A stretch of 64,000 nucleotides of DNA, taken from positions 4,495,419-4,559,418 of the forward strand of contig NZ_CP053069.1 of the NCBI RefSeq assembly GCF_013003965.1, in the 5' to 3' direction. The notes under the pieces were generated by a model, which worked only from the letters and a program-made list of their open reading frames with translations, was not told the origin of the DNA and did not search any database. Source of the stretch: Usitatibacter rugosus. Its GTDB lineage: Bacteria > Pseudomonadota > Gammaproteobacteria > Burkholderiales > Usitatibacteraceae. This document shows, piece by piece, positions 47,171-59,189 of this stretch (position 1 is the stretch's first letter; each line of letters starts with the position of its first letter). Made by a program: the position numbers and the translations under genes.

Positions 47171-48895
47171 TCACCTCCAGGCCCAGCCCTCGACGGGATC
47201 GTGGCCGCCGATCTGCAGGGCACCCAGCGCTTCCAGCGGAGCTTCCCCAAGGCGATCGCGGGCTGGGCCGGCCAGGACGGCGCGGGCGCCGTGTCGCTTG
47301 GCCTCCTCCTGCAGGCGGGCCGCCACATTGGCCGCATCGCCGATCGCCGTGTAGTTGAAGCGAGTCTTCGCACCCACGTGGCCTACCACCGCCACCCCCA
47401 CGGCCATGCCCGCAACCATCGATAGTGGGGACTTACCTTCCTTGGTCAGTTCGGCGTTGAGCCGGTCCAGGCCCCGGAACATTTCCTGGAGGGCATCCCA
47501 AGCCGCCTTCACCGGATCCGGGAGGGTTTTGGGGGCGCCGAACACGGCCATGACTCCGTCGCCGCGGATGTTGTCGAGCATGCCGTCGTGGCGGTGGATG
47601 GCGGTGGCGATCACTTGGTGGAACCGGTTCAGAAGTGTGAGCGCCTCCTCCGGGGTGATCTGTGCGGTCATGGCGGTGGACCCGCGCAGGTCGGCGAAGA
47701 CGAACGCGAGCTCCCGGCGCTCGCCCACCTTGCCGGGCCGGATCTCGCCACGGAGGATGCCGCGCAGGACGGCCGGGCTCACGTACCCCGAGAACTCCGC
47801 GCGCAGGCGTTCGCGCTCGCGGCGCTCCGTCCATGCCTCGTAAGCCGTGCGGCTCACCCAGGCGAGCGCGAGGGTGAAGAGCGGCGCCGCCAGGTCCACC
47901 GCCTGGCCGTGCAGCAGCGCGAAGGTCGCGGCGGCGAATCCCAGCGCGCCGACGATCACGCCGGTGACGAACGACAGGCGCCAGTTGCTCATCAGCACGA
48001 GCAGCGCCGCCGCCGAGACCAGCAGGAACATCATCGGCCGGCCCGCTTCCTCGGCCGGGTCGCCGTACATCGCGGTTCGCAAGGCCGCCGCATGCACCAC
48101 GACACCCGGGGAGTCTCGCTTCACCGTTTCCCAACCGGCGAGGTTGACCGGGACGGCGATGCGGTCGGAGAACCGCTGCGTCTCGCCGATCAGCACGATG
48201 CGATCACGAAACAGGTTGCTCAGGTACTGGGGGTCGTCGCTCTTGAGGACGCTATGGAACGGCACGTAGCGGAAAGGCGCGCCCAGTGAGTAGTCGATCA
48301 TGCCGTCGCGGCACTTCTTGGCTTTCAGGGTGCGACACAGGCGACCCACCAGCGTCGGAAACGCCGCGTCGTCGGTCGGGATGGCGAGCGAGAAGCGCCG
48401 CGTGAGGCCGTCCGCATCGCGCGCGAAAAGCGTGATGCCGAGGCGCTCCTCGCGAAGCACGGCGAGGAACGGCAGGTGGATGTTCTTGGCGGCGTTCGTT
48501 CGCGGATCGATGGCGAGCGAGGCGACCAGCGGGCCGTTCTCGCGCGCCGCGGCGAGCCCCGCCATGAGCGCCCGGTCGAGGCCGGGGCGCATCGCATCGA
48601 ACGAGCGGTCAGGCAGCGTGATGTCGAGGCCGATGGCCTTCGGCTTGGCCGATGCGAGCTTCGCGAGAACGCGCCCGAGCGGCTCGTGCCAGAGGCCAAG
48701 CGGTTCCGGAATCTCCTGGAACGTGCGGTCGTCGACGCCGACGATGATGATGTCGTCGGGCGCGGGCTTCGGATCGAACTTGCGGAGAAGGTCGAACTCC
48801 GCGTCGAGGAGCATGAGGTCGATGCGCTCCGCGACCGGGGTCCACGAGAAGAGCAGGCCCACGAGGGCCAGGGCGGCAACGGCATATCCACGCAT
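47171..48895 (-). CDS. CHASE2 sensor adenylate cyclase (class III)
   Basis: 574 residues from the ATG at 48895. One N-terminal helix (AVAALALVGLLF) precedes a large extracytoplasmic CHASE2 domain (about 25-285: DIIIVGVDDRTFQEIPEPLG, IGLDITLPDRS, RIVLIGETQRFSDRIAVPV). Three membrane helices (about 287-350) lead to the cytoplasmic cyclase domain. The latter has both metal aspartates, D402 (FADLRGST) and D446 (GDGVMAVFG), the adenine-reading pair K510 and T516 (KTRFNYT), and transition-state residues N523 and R527 (NVAARL). All catalytic residues are present, so cAMP synthesis is expected. Divergent from the CRP-like gene. Confidence 0.94.
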   Translation of the reverse strand: MRGYAVAALALVGLLFSWTPVAERIDLMLLDAEFDLLRKFDPKPAPDDIIIVGVDDRTFQEIPEPLGLWHEPLGRVLAKLASAKPKAIGLDITLPDRSFDAMRPGLDRALMAGLAAARENGPLVASLAIDPRTNAAKNIHLPFLAVLREERLGITLFARDADGLTRRFSLAIPTDDAAFPTLVGRLCRTLKAKKCRDGMIDYSLGAPFRYVPFHSVLKSDDPQYLSNLFRDRIVLIGETQRFSDRIAVPVNLAGWETVKRDSPGVVVHAAALRTAMYGDPAEEAGRPMMFLLVSAAALLVLMSNWRLSFVTGVIVGALGFAAATFALLHGQAVDLAAPLFTLALAWVSRTAYEAWTERRERERLRAEFSGYVSPAVLRGILRGEIRPGKVGERRELAFVFADLRGSTAMTAQITPEEALTLLNRFHQVIATAIHRHDGMLDNIRGDGVMAVFGAPKTLPDPVKAAWDALQEMFRGLDRLNAELTKEGKSPLSMVAGMAVGVAVVGHVGAKTRFNYTAIGDAANVAARLQEEAKRHGARAVLAGPARDRLGEAPLEALGALQIGGHDPVEGWAWR

Positions 48896-48906
48896 CGCGG
48901 CCATCT

Positions 48907-48935
48907 TAGACGTGCACCCCCGCGGGTGCTAGACT
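48907..48935 (+). promoter_or_regulatory. candidate promoter of the CRP-like gene with an inverted repeat in its spacer
   Basis: TAGACG (48907-48912), 17 bases, and TAGACT (48930-48935) with an upstream TGC extension form a plausible sigma-70 promoter. The spacer contains GCACCC-CCGC-GGGTGC (48914-48929), a perfect 6-bp inverted repeat that could bind a regulator. It lies between the divergent cyclase and regulator genes. Confidence 0.42.
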
Positions 48936-48970
48936 TTCGGAGTCCCACGCCTGCCCAAGAAAAAACCCCG

Positions 48971-49624
48971 ATGCAAGGCGACGCGCCCAGTCCTGCCCAG
49001 CTTTCCGCCATCGAGGATGCCTTCGTCAAGAAGCTCGCATCCCTCGGGCGGCTGCGCACCTACCCGAAGAACACGGTCTTCATCACCGAGGGCGACCAGA
49101 GCGACTCGGTCTTCGTCGTGATCAGCGGCAAGGTGAAGGTCTTCGTGGCGGATACCGAAGGCCACGAGATGATCCTCGACACGCACGGCCCCGGCGAATA
49201 CGTGGGCGAGATGGCGATGGACGGCAATCCCCGTTCGGCCTCGTGCATGACGCTCGAGCCCACCACGTTCTCCGTCGTGGCGCGCGATCCGATCCGCGAG
49301 GCGATCCGCGCCAACCCCGACTTCGCGCTCGACATGATCGCGAAGGTGATCGACCGTGCCCGCCTGGCCACGGACAACGTGAAGCACCTCGCGCTGCTGG
49401 ATGTCTACGGCCGCGTCGCTCGCCTGCTGCTCAACATGGCGGTAGAGCAACCCGACGGGAAACTGATGATCCCCGAGAAGCTCACGCAGCAGGAGATCGC
49501 GGAGCGCGTCGGCGCCTCGCGCGACATGGTGAGCCGCATTTTCCGCGACCTCTCGCAGGGCGGCTACATCACGGTCGAGAACCGCTTCATCACGATCAAC
49601 AAGAAGCCTCCGGCGCGCTGGTAG
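48971..49624 (+). CDS. Crp/Fnr family regulator with intact cAMP-binding cassette
   Basis: 217 residues from the ATG at 48971; a long in-frame extension upstream lies antisense to the cyclase. The N-terminal beta roll (VFITEGDQSDSVFVVISGKV) carries the phosphate-binding cassette GEYVGEMAMDGNPRSAS with E80, R88 and S89, as in cAMP-binding CRP. The C-terminal winged helix has LTQQEIAERVGASRDMVSRI. No Fnr-type cysteine cluster. Placed head-to-head with the adenylate cyclase, so a cAMP circuit is likely. A short hairpin follows the gene. Confidence 0.94.
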   Translation: MQGDAPSPAQLSAIEDAFVKKLASLGRLRTYPKNTVFITEGDQSDSVFVVISGKVKVFVADTEGHEMILDTHGPGEYVGEMAMDGNPRSASCMTLEPTTFSVVARDPIREAIRANPDFALDMIAKVIDRARLATDNVKHLALLDVYGRVARLLLNMAVEQPDGKLMIPEKLTQQEIAERVGASRDMVSRIFRDLSQGGYITVENRFITINKKPPARW

Positions 49625-49625
49625 G

Positions 49626-49641
49626 TCCCCGTTTCCGGGGA
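49626..49641 (+). terminator. short GC hairpin after the CRP-like gene
   Basis: TCCCCG-TTTC-CGGGGA, a 6-bp stem directly after the stop codon, followed by ATATTC rather than a clean T-run. A weak terminator at best. Confidence 0.4.
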
Positions 49642-49727
49642 ATATTCAGCACGCGGCTTCGGGATTCGGGCCGCGCGGCCGCACCCCTCGTCGAAATACC
49701 CTGGTCGTCTCCTCACGGAGGTAGACC

Positions 49728-49955
49728 ATGATGGAAGACCCATTCAGGAAGGACCACGACCCCACGCCGGGGCCGGACGAGCGCGACTGGCTGCGGGGGA
49801 ATTTCTATCACCTGCTGGGGCGGGCGACGCTGATGATCGGCTACGCCATCGTGATCGGCGTGGGCACCAGCGTGATCCTCGATCGCCAGGGCGCGCTGCC
49901 GGCGATGGCCGCGGCCGAAGCTCCGGCGCCCATTCCCGCTTCGCCGCCCCGCTAG
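49728..49955 (+). CDS. small single-span membrane protein
   Basis: 75 residues. CGGAGGTAGACC precedes the ATG. Charged N-terminus ([20 protein letters not shown]), one hydrophobic helix ([22 protein letters not shown]) and an Ala/Pro-rich tail. Not recognised. Its TAG and the glmU TAG on the other strand share the palindrome GCTAGC, so the two genes overlap by 4 bases. Confidence 0.72.
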   Translation: MMEDPFRKDHDPTPGPDERDWLRGNFYHLLGRATLMIGYAIVIGVGTSVILDRQGALPAMAAAEAPAPIPASPPR

Positions 49956-51310
49956 CCTTTCTGCGGGCGCTTCCACTCCGGGCGCGTGACCTGGGTCTTC
50001 TGCGTCACCGTGAGGCCGCCGGGCGGCACGTCCTTCGTGATGGTGGCGCCGGCGCCAATCGTCGCACCCTTGCCGACCGTCACCGGTGCCACGAGCTGCA
50101 CGTCGGAGCCGATGTGCACGCCGTCCTCGATCACTGTGCGGTGCTTGTTCGCGCCGTCGTAGTTGCAGGTAATGGTGCCGGCGCCGATGTTCACGTCGCG
50201 GCCCACGGTGCTGTCGCCCACGTACGCGAGGTGATTCGCTTTCGAGCCCCGGCCGATCGTGCTCGCCTTCACCTCGACGAAGTTGCCGACGTGCGCCTCG
50301 TCGCCGATCGTGCTGTCGGGACGAATGCGGGCATAGGGGCCGATGCGGGCGTTGGCGCCGATCTTCGCCTGGTCGACCATCGTGAAGGGCAGGAGCTGCG
50401 TGCCCGCTCCGATCTCGGATTCGCGCACGATGCAGTGGGCGCCGATCTTCACGCCGTCGCCGAGCACGACGCGGCCTTCGAAGATGCAGTTCACGTCGAT
50501 GGAAACGTCGCGCCCGCACGTGAGCTCGCCACGCACGTCGAGGCGCGCGGGATCCGCGAGCGTGACACCTGCGTCGAGTAGCTGCCGGGCCTGGGTCATC
50601 TGGTAGTGGCGCTCGAGCGCCGCGAGCTCCGCCTTGCTGTTCACGCCCACGCACTCTTGCGGCGACGAGGGGTGGCGCACGTCGATCGGCGTTCCATCGG
50701 CCACAGCGGCCGCGACGACGTCGGTCAGATAGTACTCCGCCTGAGCGTTGTCATTCCGCAGGCCCGCGAGCCACGCATCGAGCTTCGCGCGCGGCATCGC
50801 CATGATGCCGGTGTTGATCTCGCGAATCGTCCGCTCGGCCTCGGTGGCGTCCTTCTCCTCGACGATCTTCACCACGCGGCCCCCGTTCCTCACGATGCGG
50901 CCGTAGCCTTTCGGTTCGGCCAACTCCTGCGTGAGCAGGGCGAGGTGCCCCTGGTCCGCGGCGTCGACCAGCGAGCGCAGCGTGCCCGAGGCGATGAGCG
51001 GCACGTCGCCGTAGAGAATGAGCACCGTTCCGCCCGCGTCGAGCGCCGGCAGCGCCTGCATGACCGCGTGGCCCGTGCCTTTCTGCTCCGATTGCGTGGC
51101 GTAGGTGATCGCGGTGTCGTTCATTGCGCCCGCGACGGACTCTCCGCCATGGCCGATCACCACGGCGAGGCGGCTCGGCGAGAGCCGCTTCGCGGTGGCG
51201 ACGACGTGGTGGAGCAGCGGCTTGCCGCCGATCGGATGGAGGACCTTCGGAAGGTCCGATCGCATGCGCTTGCCCTGTCCCGCGGCAAGGATGACGACTT
51301 GGAGGGTCAC
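49952..51310 (-). CDS. glmU: bifunctional UDP-GlcNAc pyrophosphorylase / glucosamine-1-P acetyltransferase
   Basis: 452 residues, full length. Completes UDP-GlcNAc synthesis downstream of GlmS. N-terminal uridyltransferase: [19 protein letters not shown] and YGDVPLI. C-terminal left-handed beta helix of hexapeptide repeats ([40 protein letters not shown]-like, shortened) with the acetyl-CoA region [10 protein letters not shown]. Cytoplasmic trimer. It follows atpC by 9 bases, so it may be read from the atp operon. Confidence 0.97.
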   Translation of the reverse strand: MTLQVVILAAGQGKRMRSDLPKVLHPIGGKPLLHHVVATAKRLSPSRLAVVIGHGGESVAGAMNDTAITYATQSEQKGTGHAVMQALPALDAGGTVLILYGDVPLIASGTLRSLVDAADQGHLALLTQELAEPKGYGRIVRNGGRVVKIVEEKDATEAERTIREINTGIMAMPRAKLDAWLAGLRNDNAQAEYYLTDVVAAAVADGTPIDVRHPSSPQECVGVNSKAELAALERHYQMTQARQLLDAGVTLADPARLDVRGELTCGRDVSIDVNCIFEGRVVLGDGVKIGAHCIVRESEIGAGTQLLPFTMVDQAKIGANARIGPYARIRPDSTIGDEAHVGNFVEVKASTIGRGSKANHLAYVGDSTVGRDVNIGAGTITCNYDGANKHRTVIEDGVHIGSDVQLVAPVTVGKGATIGAGATITKDVPPGGLTVTQKTQVTRPEWKRPQKG

Positions 51311-51319
51311 CCCGACAGC

Positions 51320-51739
51320 TTACTTTAGCTTGCGAAGCTTGCTGATGGCGGCGATCTGGGCGACGGCCTGGGCCAGCTCGGCCTGGGCGGCCGCGATGTC
51401 CATCGCGCCGGAGCGATCGGTGAGCGCTTCCTCGGCCCGGCGCTTCGCCTCGAGGGCCTTGGCCTCGTCGAGGTCATGCGCCCGTACCGACGTGTCCGCC
51501 AGAACAGTCACCACGTCCGGCTGCACTTCCATCATGCCGCCCGAGACGTAGATGAACTCCTCGGTGCCGTCGGCGCTCTTCACGCGCACCGTGCCCGGCT
51601 TGATGCGGGTGATGAGGGGGATATGCTCGGGCAGGATGCCGAGCTCGCCCGCCTCGCCCGGGGCGATGACCATCAGCGCCTCGCCCGAGAAGATGGCCTG
51701 CTCGGCGCTGACGATATCGACGTGGAGTGTCTTGGCCAT
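51320..51739 (-). CDS. atpC: ATP synthase epsilon subunit
   Basis: 139 residues. Central-stalk subunit that also inhibits the hydrolytic direction. [39 protein letters not shown], and the C-terminal two-helix arm ([20 protein letters not shown]) are typical. Last gene of the atp operon, 6 bases after atpD. Confidence 0.97.
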   Translation of the reverse strand: MAKTLHVDIVSAEQAIFSGEALMVIAPGEAGELGILPEHIPLITRIKPGTVRVKSADGTEEFIYVSGGMMEVQPDVVTVLADTSVRAHDLDEAKALEAKRRAEEALTDRSGAMDIAAAQAELAQAVAQIAAISKLRKLK

Positions 51740-51745
51740 GTCTCG

Positions 51746-53209
<1,464 letters not shown>

Positions 53210-54085
53210 TTAGACGGCGGCAGCGCCACCGACGATCTCGGAGAGTTCCTTGGTGATCGCGGCCTGGCGGCTCTTGTTGTAGACGAGCGTGAGGTCGTCG
53301 ATCACCGACGACGCGTTGTCGCTGGCGGACTTCATCGCCACCATGCGCGCCGACTGCTCGCTCGCGATGTTCTCCGCGAGCGCCTGGAAGATGAGGGCTT
53401 CGAGGTAGCGGCGCAGAAGCTGGTCGAGGACCGTCTTCGCGTCCGGCTCGTACATGTAGTCCCAGTTCTGGCGCGCCGCGCGGGCATCCTTGGCGAGGCG
53501 CTCGGCCGGCAGCGGCAGCAGCTGCTCGACCACCGGCTCCTGCTTCATCGTGTTGATGAAGCGCGTGTAGACCACGTAGAGCGCGCCGATCTTGCCTTCG
53601 CGGTACGCGTCGATCTGCACCTTCACCGGACCGACCAGGGCGTCCAGGTGCGGGCGGTCGCCCAGGCCCACGACGTGCGACACCACGTTGGCGCGCACGC
53701 GCTGCAGGAAACCGAACGCCTTGTTGCCGATGGCGGTGTACTGGACGGTCGCGCCCTGTTCGGCCAGGTCCTTCGCCTTCTGCGTGACGAGGCGAAGCAC
53801 GTTGGTATTCAGCGCGCCGCACAAGCCCTTGTCGGAGGTCACCACCAGCACGCCGATGTCCTTGCGGTCGCCCTTCTGCACGAGGAACGGGTGGCGGTAC
53901 TCGGGGTTCGCGTGGGCCAGGTGCGCGGCGATGTTGCGGATCTTGTCGCCGTACGGGCGCGCCTGGCGCATGCGCTCCTGCGCCTTCCTCATCTTGGAAG
54001 CCGCGACCATCTCCATGGCCTTGGTGATCTTGCGCGTATTTTGCACGCTCTTGATCTTGGTGCGGATTTCTCTGGAGCCAGCCAT
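53210..54085 (-). CDS. atpG: ATP synthase gamma subunit
   Basis: 291 residues. Rotor shaft of F1. N-terminal helix [34 protein letters not shown], and C-terminal helix [20 protein letters not shown]. Preceded by a repeat element of about 50 bases that separates it from atpA. Confidence 0.98.
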   Translation of the reverse strand: MAGSREIRTKIKSVQNTRKITKAMEMVAASKMRKAQERMRQARPYGDKIRNIAAHLAHANPEYRHPFLVQKGDRKDIGVLVVTSDKGLCGALNTNVLRLVTQKAKDLAEQGATVQYTAIGNKAFGFLQRVRANVVSHVVGLGDRPHLDALVGPVKVQIDAYREGKIGALYVVYTRFINTMKQEPVVEQLLPLPAERLAKDARAARQNWDYMYEPDAKTVLDQLLRRYLEALIFQALAENIASEQSARMVAMKSASDNASSVIDDLTLVYNKSRQAAITKELSEIVGGAAAV

Positions 54086-54096
54086 ATTTCCTCTTT

Positions 54097-54148
54097 GTCA
54101 CCCCCGCGGAAGCGGGGGTCCAGTCTGGGTTCCCGCCTACGCGGGAAC
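54097..54148. repeat. double-hairpin dispersed repeat inside the atp operon
   Basis: Hairpin 1 is ACCCCCGC-GGAA-GCGGGGGT (54100-54119). Hairpin 2 is GTTCCCGC-CTAC-GCGGGAAC (54129-54148). Both are perfect 8-bp stems. The first matches the hairpin at 6228-6245 including flanks (GTCACCCCCGCG..CCAG). It fills most of the gap between atpA and atpG. Such elements are common between genes in GC-rich proteobacteria, where they can stabilise or attenuate mRNA. Confidence 0.85.
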
Positions 54149-54152
54149 GACG

Positions 54153-55694
<1,542 letters not shown>

Positions 55695-55704
55695 TGCTGT
55701 TCCT

Positions 55705-56241
55705 TTAGCGGGCGAGCGCCGCGGCCATGTGGTCCAGGGCGTCGCGCACGGAGGCGTGGATGACTTGGTCGCCGACCTGCACGCGGGCGCCGCCGAGCAA
55801 CTCGGGGTCCACGGCATGTTCGGCTTCGACCTTGCGGCCGTATTGCTTTTCGAGCGCGCCGACGATGGAGGCGCGCTGGGCGTCGTCCATCGGGTGGGCG
55901 CTGGTGATCTTCGCGTGCACCACGCGCTCGCTCTCGTGCTTCAGCTCCTCGAAGAGCGTGGCGACGAAGGGCAGCAGCACTTCGCGGTGGTTGTCGACCA
56001 GCATGCCGATGAGGCGCTTCACCTCGTCGTCGAGCTTGTCGCCGCCCACGCTGAAGAACAGCTCGCGCTTCTGGGCGGCCGACACCTTCGGGTTGTTGAG
56101 CACCGAGCGCATCGTGTCGTCGCTCGCGATGGCGGCGGCGAGCGCGAGCCCGCCGGCAGCGCTCTCGAGCGACTTGCGTTCCAGCGCCGACTTGAAGACA
56201 GCTTCGGCGTAGGGACGCGCGACGGTGAGGAGCTCGGCCAT
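55705..56241 (-). CDS. atpH: ATP synthase delta subunit
   Basis: 178 residues. Peripheral-stalk subunit linking F1 to b. [16 protein letters not shown]-type start ([15 protein letters not shown]), [17 protein letters not shown], and the C-terminal [20 protein letters not shown]. Two bases after atpF, ten before atpA. Confidence 0.96.
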   Translation of the reverse strand: MAELLTVARPYAEAVFKSALERKSLESAAGGLALAAAIASDDTMRSVLNNPKVSAAQKRELFFSVGGDKLDDEVKRLIGMLVDNHREVLLPFVATLFEELKHESERVVHAKITSAHPMDDAQRASIVGALEKQYGRKVEAEHAVDPELLGGARVQVGDQVIHASVRDALDHMAAALAR

Positions 56242-56243
56242 GG

Positions 56244-56714
56244 CTAGAGCTGACCCTTCAGCTGGTTCAGCATCTCGGCGTGGGCCTTCGCATCGACCTC
56301 GCGGCGCAGGATCTTCTCCGCACCGGCGACGGCGAGCAGCGCGACCTGCTCGCGCAGCACCTGCTTGGCCGACTGCACTTCCTGCTGCACCGCGGCGTGC
56401 GCGGCGGTGACGATGCGCTCGCCCTCGCTCTTCGCGGCACCCTTCGACTCCTCGATCCGGGCGGCGGCGGCCTTGTCGGCGTTGGCGACGATCTCCTGCG
56501 CGCGCGCCTTGGCGTCCGCGAGGATCTTGTCGGCTTCCTTCTTGGCGTCGACGAGCGAGTTGCGGCCCTTCTCGGCTTCGGCGAGGCCTTCGGTGATGTT
56601 CTTCTGGCGCGCTTCGATCGGGGCCAGGATCATCGGCCAGACGAAGGAGACGGTGAACCAGATGAACAGGGCGAAGACGATCGCCTGCACGAGCATCGTG
56701 GCGTTGAGATCCAT
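56244..56714 (-). CDS. atpF: ATP synthase subunit b
   Basis: 156 residues from the ATG at 56714. One N-terminal membrane helix ([20 protein letters not shown]), then a long charged coiled coil ([20 protein letters not shown] onward) that forms the peripheral stalk. A longer open frame upstream is a shadow. Confidence 0.96.
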   Translation of the reverse strand: MDLNATMLVQAIVFALFIWFTVSFVWPMILAPIEARQKNITEGLAEAEKGRNSLVDAKKEADKILADAKARAQEIVANADKAAAARIEESKGAAKSEGERIVTAAHAAVQQEVQSAKQVLREQVALLAVAGAEKILRREVDAKAHAEMLNQLKGQL

Positions 56715-56740
56715 GGTGCTTCCCTCTCGGGCGTCTGCGG

Positions 56741-57055
<315 letters not shown>

Positions 57056-57862
57056 TCAGTGACTCTCGTGCGCCATCGCGATGTAGACGATGGTGAGCAT
57101 CATGAAGATGTAGGCCTGCAGCAGCACGATCAGCACGTGGAACGCGGCCCAGCTCCAGCCGAAGACCACGGCGGCGATTCCGCCGACGACGCCCGTCGCG
57201 CCGAGCATCCAGATCAGCAGGAAGATGATCTCGCCGGCGTAGATGTTGCCGAAGAGACGCAGCGAATGGCTGAGGGGCTTGGAGATGTATTCGACGAGGT
57301 TGAACAGGAAGTTCAGGGGCCACAGGAGCGGGTTCGATCCGAACGGCGCGCAGAAGAGCTCGTGGAAGAAGCCGCCCACGCCCTTCACCTTGAAGCCGAA
57401 GGCGATCATCAGCACCCAGACGGACAGCGCGAGCGCGAAGGTCGTGTTCACGTCCGCCGTGGGCACGATGCGGAAGCCGTGCTCGCCATGCGGGATGTAG
57501 TGCGTCACCACGGCGACGAGGTCGGCCGGGAAGAAGTCCATGCAGTTCATCAGCAACACCCACACGAAGACGGTGAGCGCGAGCGGGGCGACGAACTTGT
57601 GCGGATCGCCGTGGAAGATGCCGCGGACGTTGTCGGTCACGGCCGTGAAGAGGACCTCGACGAATGCCTGGCGCCGGTTGGGTACGCCGGCCGTCATGCC
57701 CTTGGCGATCCACCAGAAGAAGCCGAGGCCCACGAAGCCCAGCAGCACGGACATCACGAGCGTGTCGACGTTGAGCGTCCAGAAGCCGCCCTCGCCGATG
57801 GGCTTCTGAAGGAACGTCAGGTGGTGACTGATGTATTCGGAAGGACTTGCGTACGCCGCCAT
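57056..57862 (-). CDS. atpB: ATP synthase subunit a
   Basis: 268 residues, multi-span. [33 protein letters not shown], and the essential-Arg helix in [18 protein letters not shown] (R of SLRLFGN). Forms the proton half-channels beside the c ring. Confidence 0.97.
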   Translation of the reverse strand: MAAYASPSEYISHHLTFLQKPIGEGGFWTLNVDTLVMSVLLGFVGLGFFWWIAKGMTAGVPNRRQAFVEVLFTAVTDNVRGIFHGDPHKFVAPLALTVFVWVLLMNCMDFFPADLVAVVTHYIPHGEHGFRIVPTADVNTTFALALSVWVLMIAFGFKVKGVGGFFHELFCAPFGSNPLLWPLNFLFNLVEYISKPLSHSLRLFGNIYAGEIIFLLIWMLGATGVVGGIAAVVFGWSWAAFHVLIVLLQAYIFMMLTIVYIAMAHESH

Positions 57863-57885
57863 CGCGATTCCCTAATAGTTTTCTC

Positions 57886-58257
57886 TCAAGCGTCTTTCAC
57901 GACGATGGCCGTGGCCGACACCAGCACAGTAGCGACGAAAGCGACCAGGAAGCTCGCCACCACCATCTCCCTGTAGTTCACCAGCACGACCCAGAGCTGC
58001 ACGACGATCAGGAGGATCTTCACGCCCTCCGCCCGGAACATCGTGACCAGCGCCTGCCCTGCCGATTTTCTCTCGCGCCGTGTGACAAGCCATCCGTAGG
58101 CCCAACCGGCGATCACGTTGACGAGCCCCCCAAGGGCCGCCGACAGCGCGCCGTGCATCCCCCAGATAAACCCGCCCGCGGCCGCTAACACGGCGCTGAC
58201 GATCAGTTGCCACCGGAGGGTGGTGCGGATGGGCCTGCTTCGAATTCCCCAATACAT
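57886..58257 (-). CDS. atpI: ATP synthase subunit I-like assembly protein
   Basis: 123 residues from the ATG at 58257. Four hydrophobic segments (LRWQLIVSAVLAAAGGFIWG; LGGLVNVIAGWAYGWLV; ILLIVVQLWVVLVNY; VASFLVAFVATVLVSATAIV). Usual first gene of the operon; helps assemble the c ring. 23 bases before atpB. Confidence 0.88.
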   Translation of the reverse strand: MYWGIRSRPIRTTLRWQLIVSAVLAAAGGFIWGMHGALSAALGGLVNVIAGWAYGWLVTRRERKSAGQALVTMFRAEGVKILLIVVQLWVVLVNYREMVVASFLVAFVATVLVSATAIVVKDA

Positions 58258-58283
58258 GGCAGGGCCGCGAGAAAAACCGGTCA

Positions 58284-58289
58284 ATTATA
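58284..58289 (-). promoter_or_regulatory. candidate -10 element of the atp operon
   Basis: A perfect TATAAT on the minus strand, 26 bases before the atpI start and in the short gap after parB. The -35 position (TGCGGC) is poor. Placement fits a promoter for atpIBEFHAGDC. Confidence 0.45.
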
Positions 58290-58322
58290 GCTGAAAAGTA
58301 CCTTGCGCCGCAGCATTCCGGG

Positions 58323-59189
58323 CTACCGGCGCTTGAAACGCTCTACCAATCCCTGCAGTTGATCGAGGCTCGAATAGTCGATCACGACCGTGCCGCGGCC
58401 GCCGCGCTTCGCCTTCACGATCACCTGCGCGCCGAGGGATTCGCTGAGCTCTTCCTGCAGCCGCCGCGTGTCCGCGTCGATCCTTCCCTTGCCCGGCTTG
58501 GCGCCCGCTTTCGGCGCCTCGGCCGATTGCTGGACCAGGCGCTCGATCTCGCGCACCGACAGGCCCTGCACCGCGGCCTGGGTCGCGAGCTCCACCTGGC
58601 GCTGGCGTGAAAGCGAGAGAAGTGCCCGCGCGTGGCCCATCTCGATCTTGCCGTCCTGGAGCATCGCCTGGACCGCGGGCGCGAGCTCGAGGAGGCGAAG
58701 GAGGTTCGTCACCGCCACGCGCGATCGGCCGACGGCGCGTGCCGCCTCTTCCTGCGTCAGGCGGAATTCGTCGATGAGGCGCTTCAAGCCCGTGGCCTCC
58801 TCGATCGCGTTCAGGTCCTCGCGCTGGATGTTCTCGATCAGGCCGATGCCGAGGGCCGCGTCGTCGGAGACCACGCGAATGACGGCCGGCACCTTCTCGA
58901 GGCCCGCGATGCGCGCGGCGCGCCAGCGGCGCTCGCCGGCGAGGATCTCGTACTGCGCGTCGCCCACCGGGCGGACGATGATCGGCTGGATCACGCCGCG
59001 AGCACGGATCGATTCGGCGAGCTCGTTCAACGAGGCTTCGTCCATGCGCGTGCGCGGCTGGTATTTACCGGGGCGGAGTGTCTCGACGGGCAGCAGCGCG
59101 AGCTCTTCCTCGCCCTTCGGCTTCTTCGTCTCGTTCGAGCCGAGCAATGCGTCCAGGCCGCGGCCCAGTCCCTTGTGCTTGGTGGTCAT
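58323..59189 (-). CDS. parB: chromosome partitioning protein ParB
   Basis: 288 residues from the ATG at 59189, overlapping the parA stop (ATGA). Basic N-terminus (KHKGLGRGLDALLG) that touches ParA, CTP-binding motifs YQPRTRMDEASLNELAESI and GERRWRAARIAG, the helix-turn-helix LTQEEAARAVGRSRVAVTNLLRLL, and the C-terminal dimer helix. Binds parS, loads as a sliding CTP clamp. Two parS sites lie 3.3 and 4.2 kb upstream. Confidence 0.97.
   Translation of the reverse strand: MTTKHKGLGRGLDALLGSNETKKPKGEEELALLPVETLRPGKYQPRTRMDEASLNELAESIRARGVIQPIIVRPVGDAQYEILAGERRWRAARIAGLEKVPAVIRVVSDDAALGIGLIENIQREDLNAIEEATGLKRLIDEFRLTQEEAARAVGRSRVAVTNLLRLLELAPAVQAMLQDGKIEMGHARALLSLSRQRQVELATQAAVQGLSVREIERLVQQSAEAPKAGAKPGKGRIDADTRRLQEELSESLGAQVIVKAKRGGRGTVVIDYSSLDQLQGLVERFKRR

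Noticed and set aside
46144-47373. The 409-codon form of the FecR protein starting at 47373
   Set aside because: The first 140 codons overlap the end of the cyclase gene and the hairpin region and are low-complexity; the signal peptide begins at 46950.
57134-57139. CACGTG in atpB as a further parS site
   Set aside because: The left arm reads ATCAG instead of TGTTN, so only a half-site is present.
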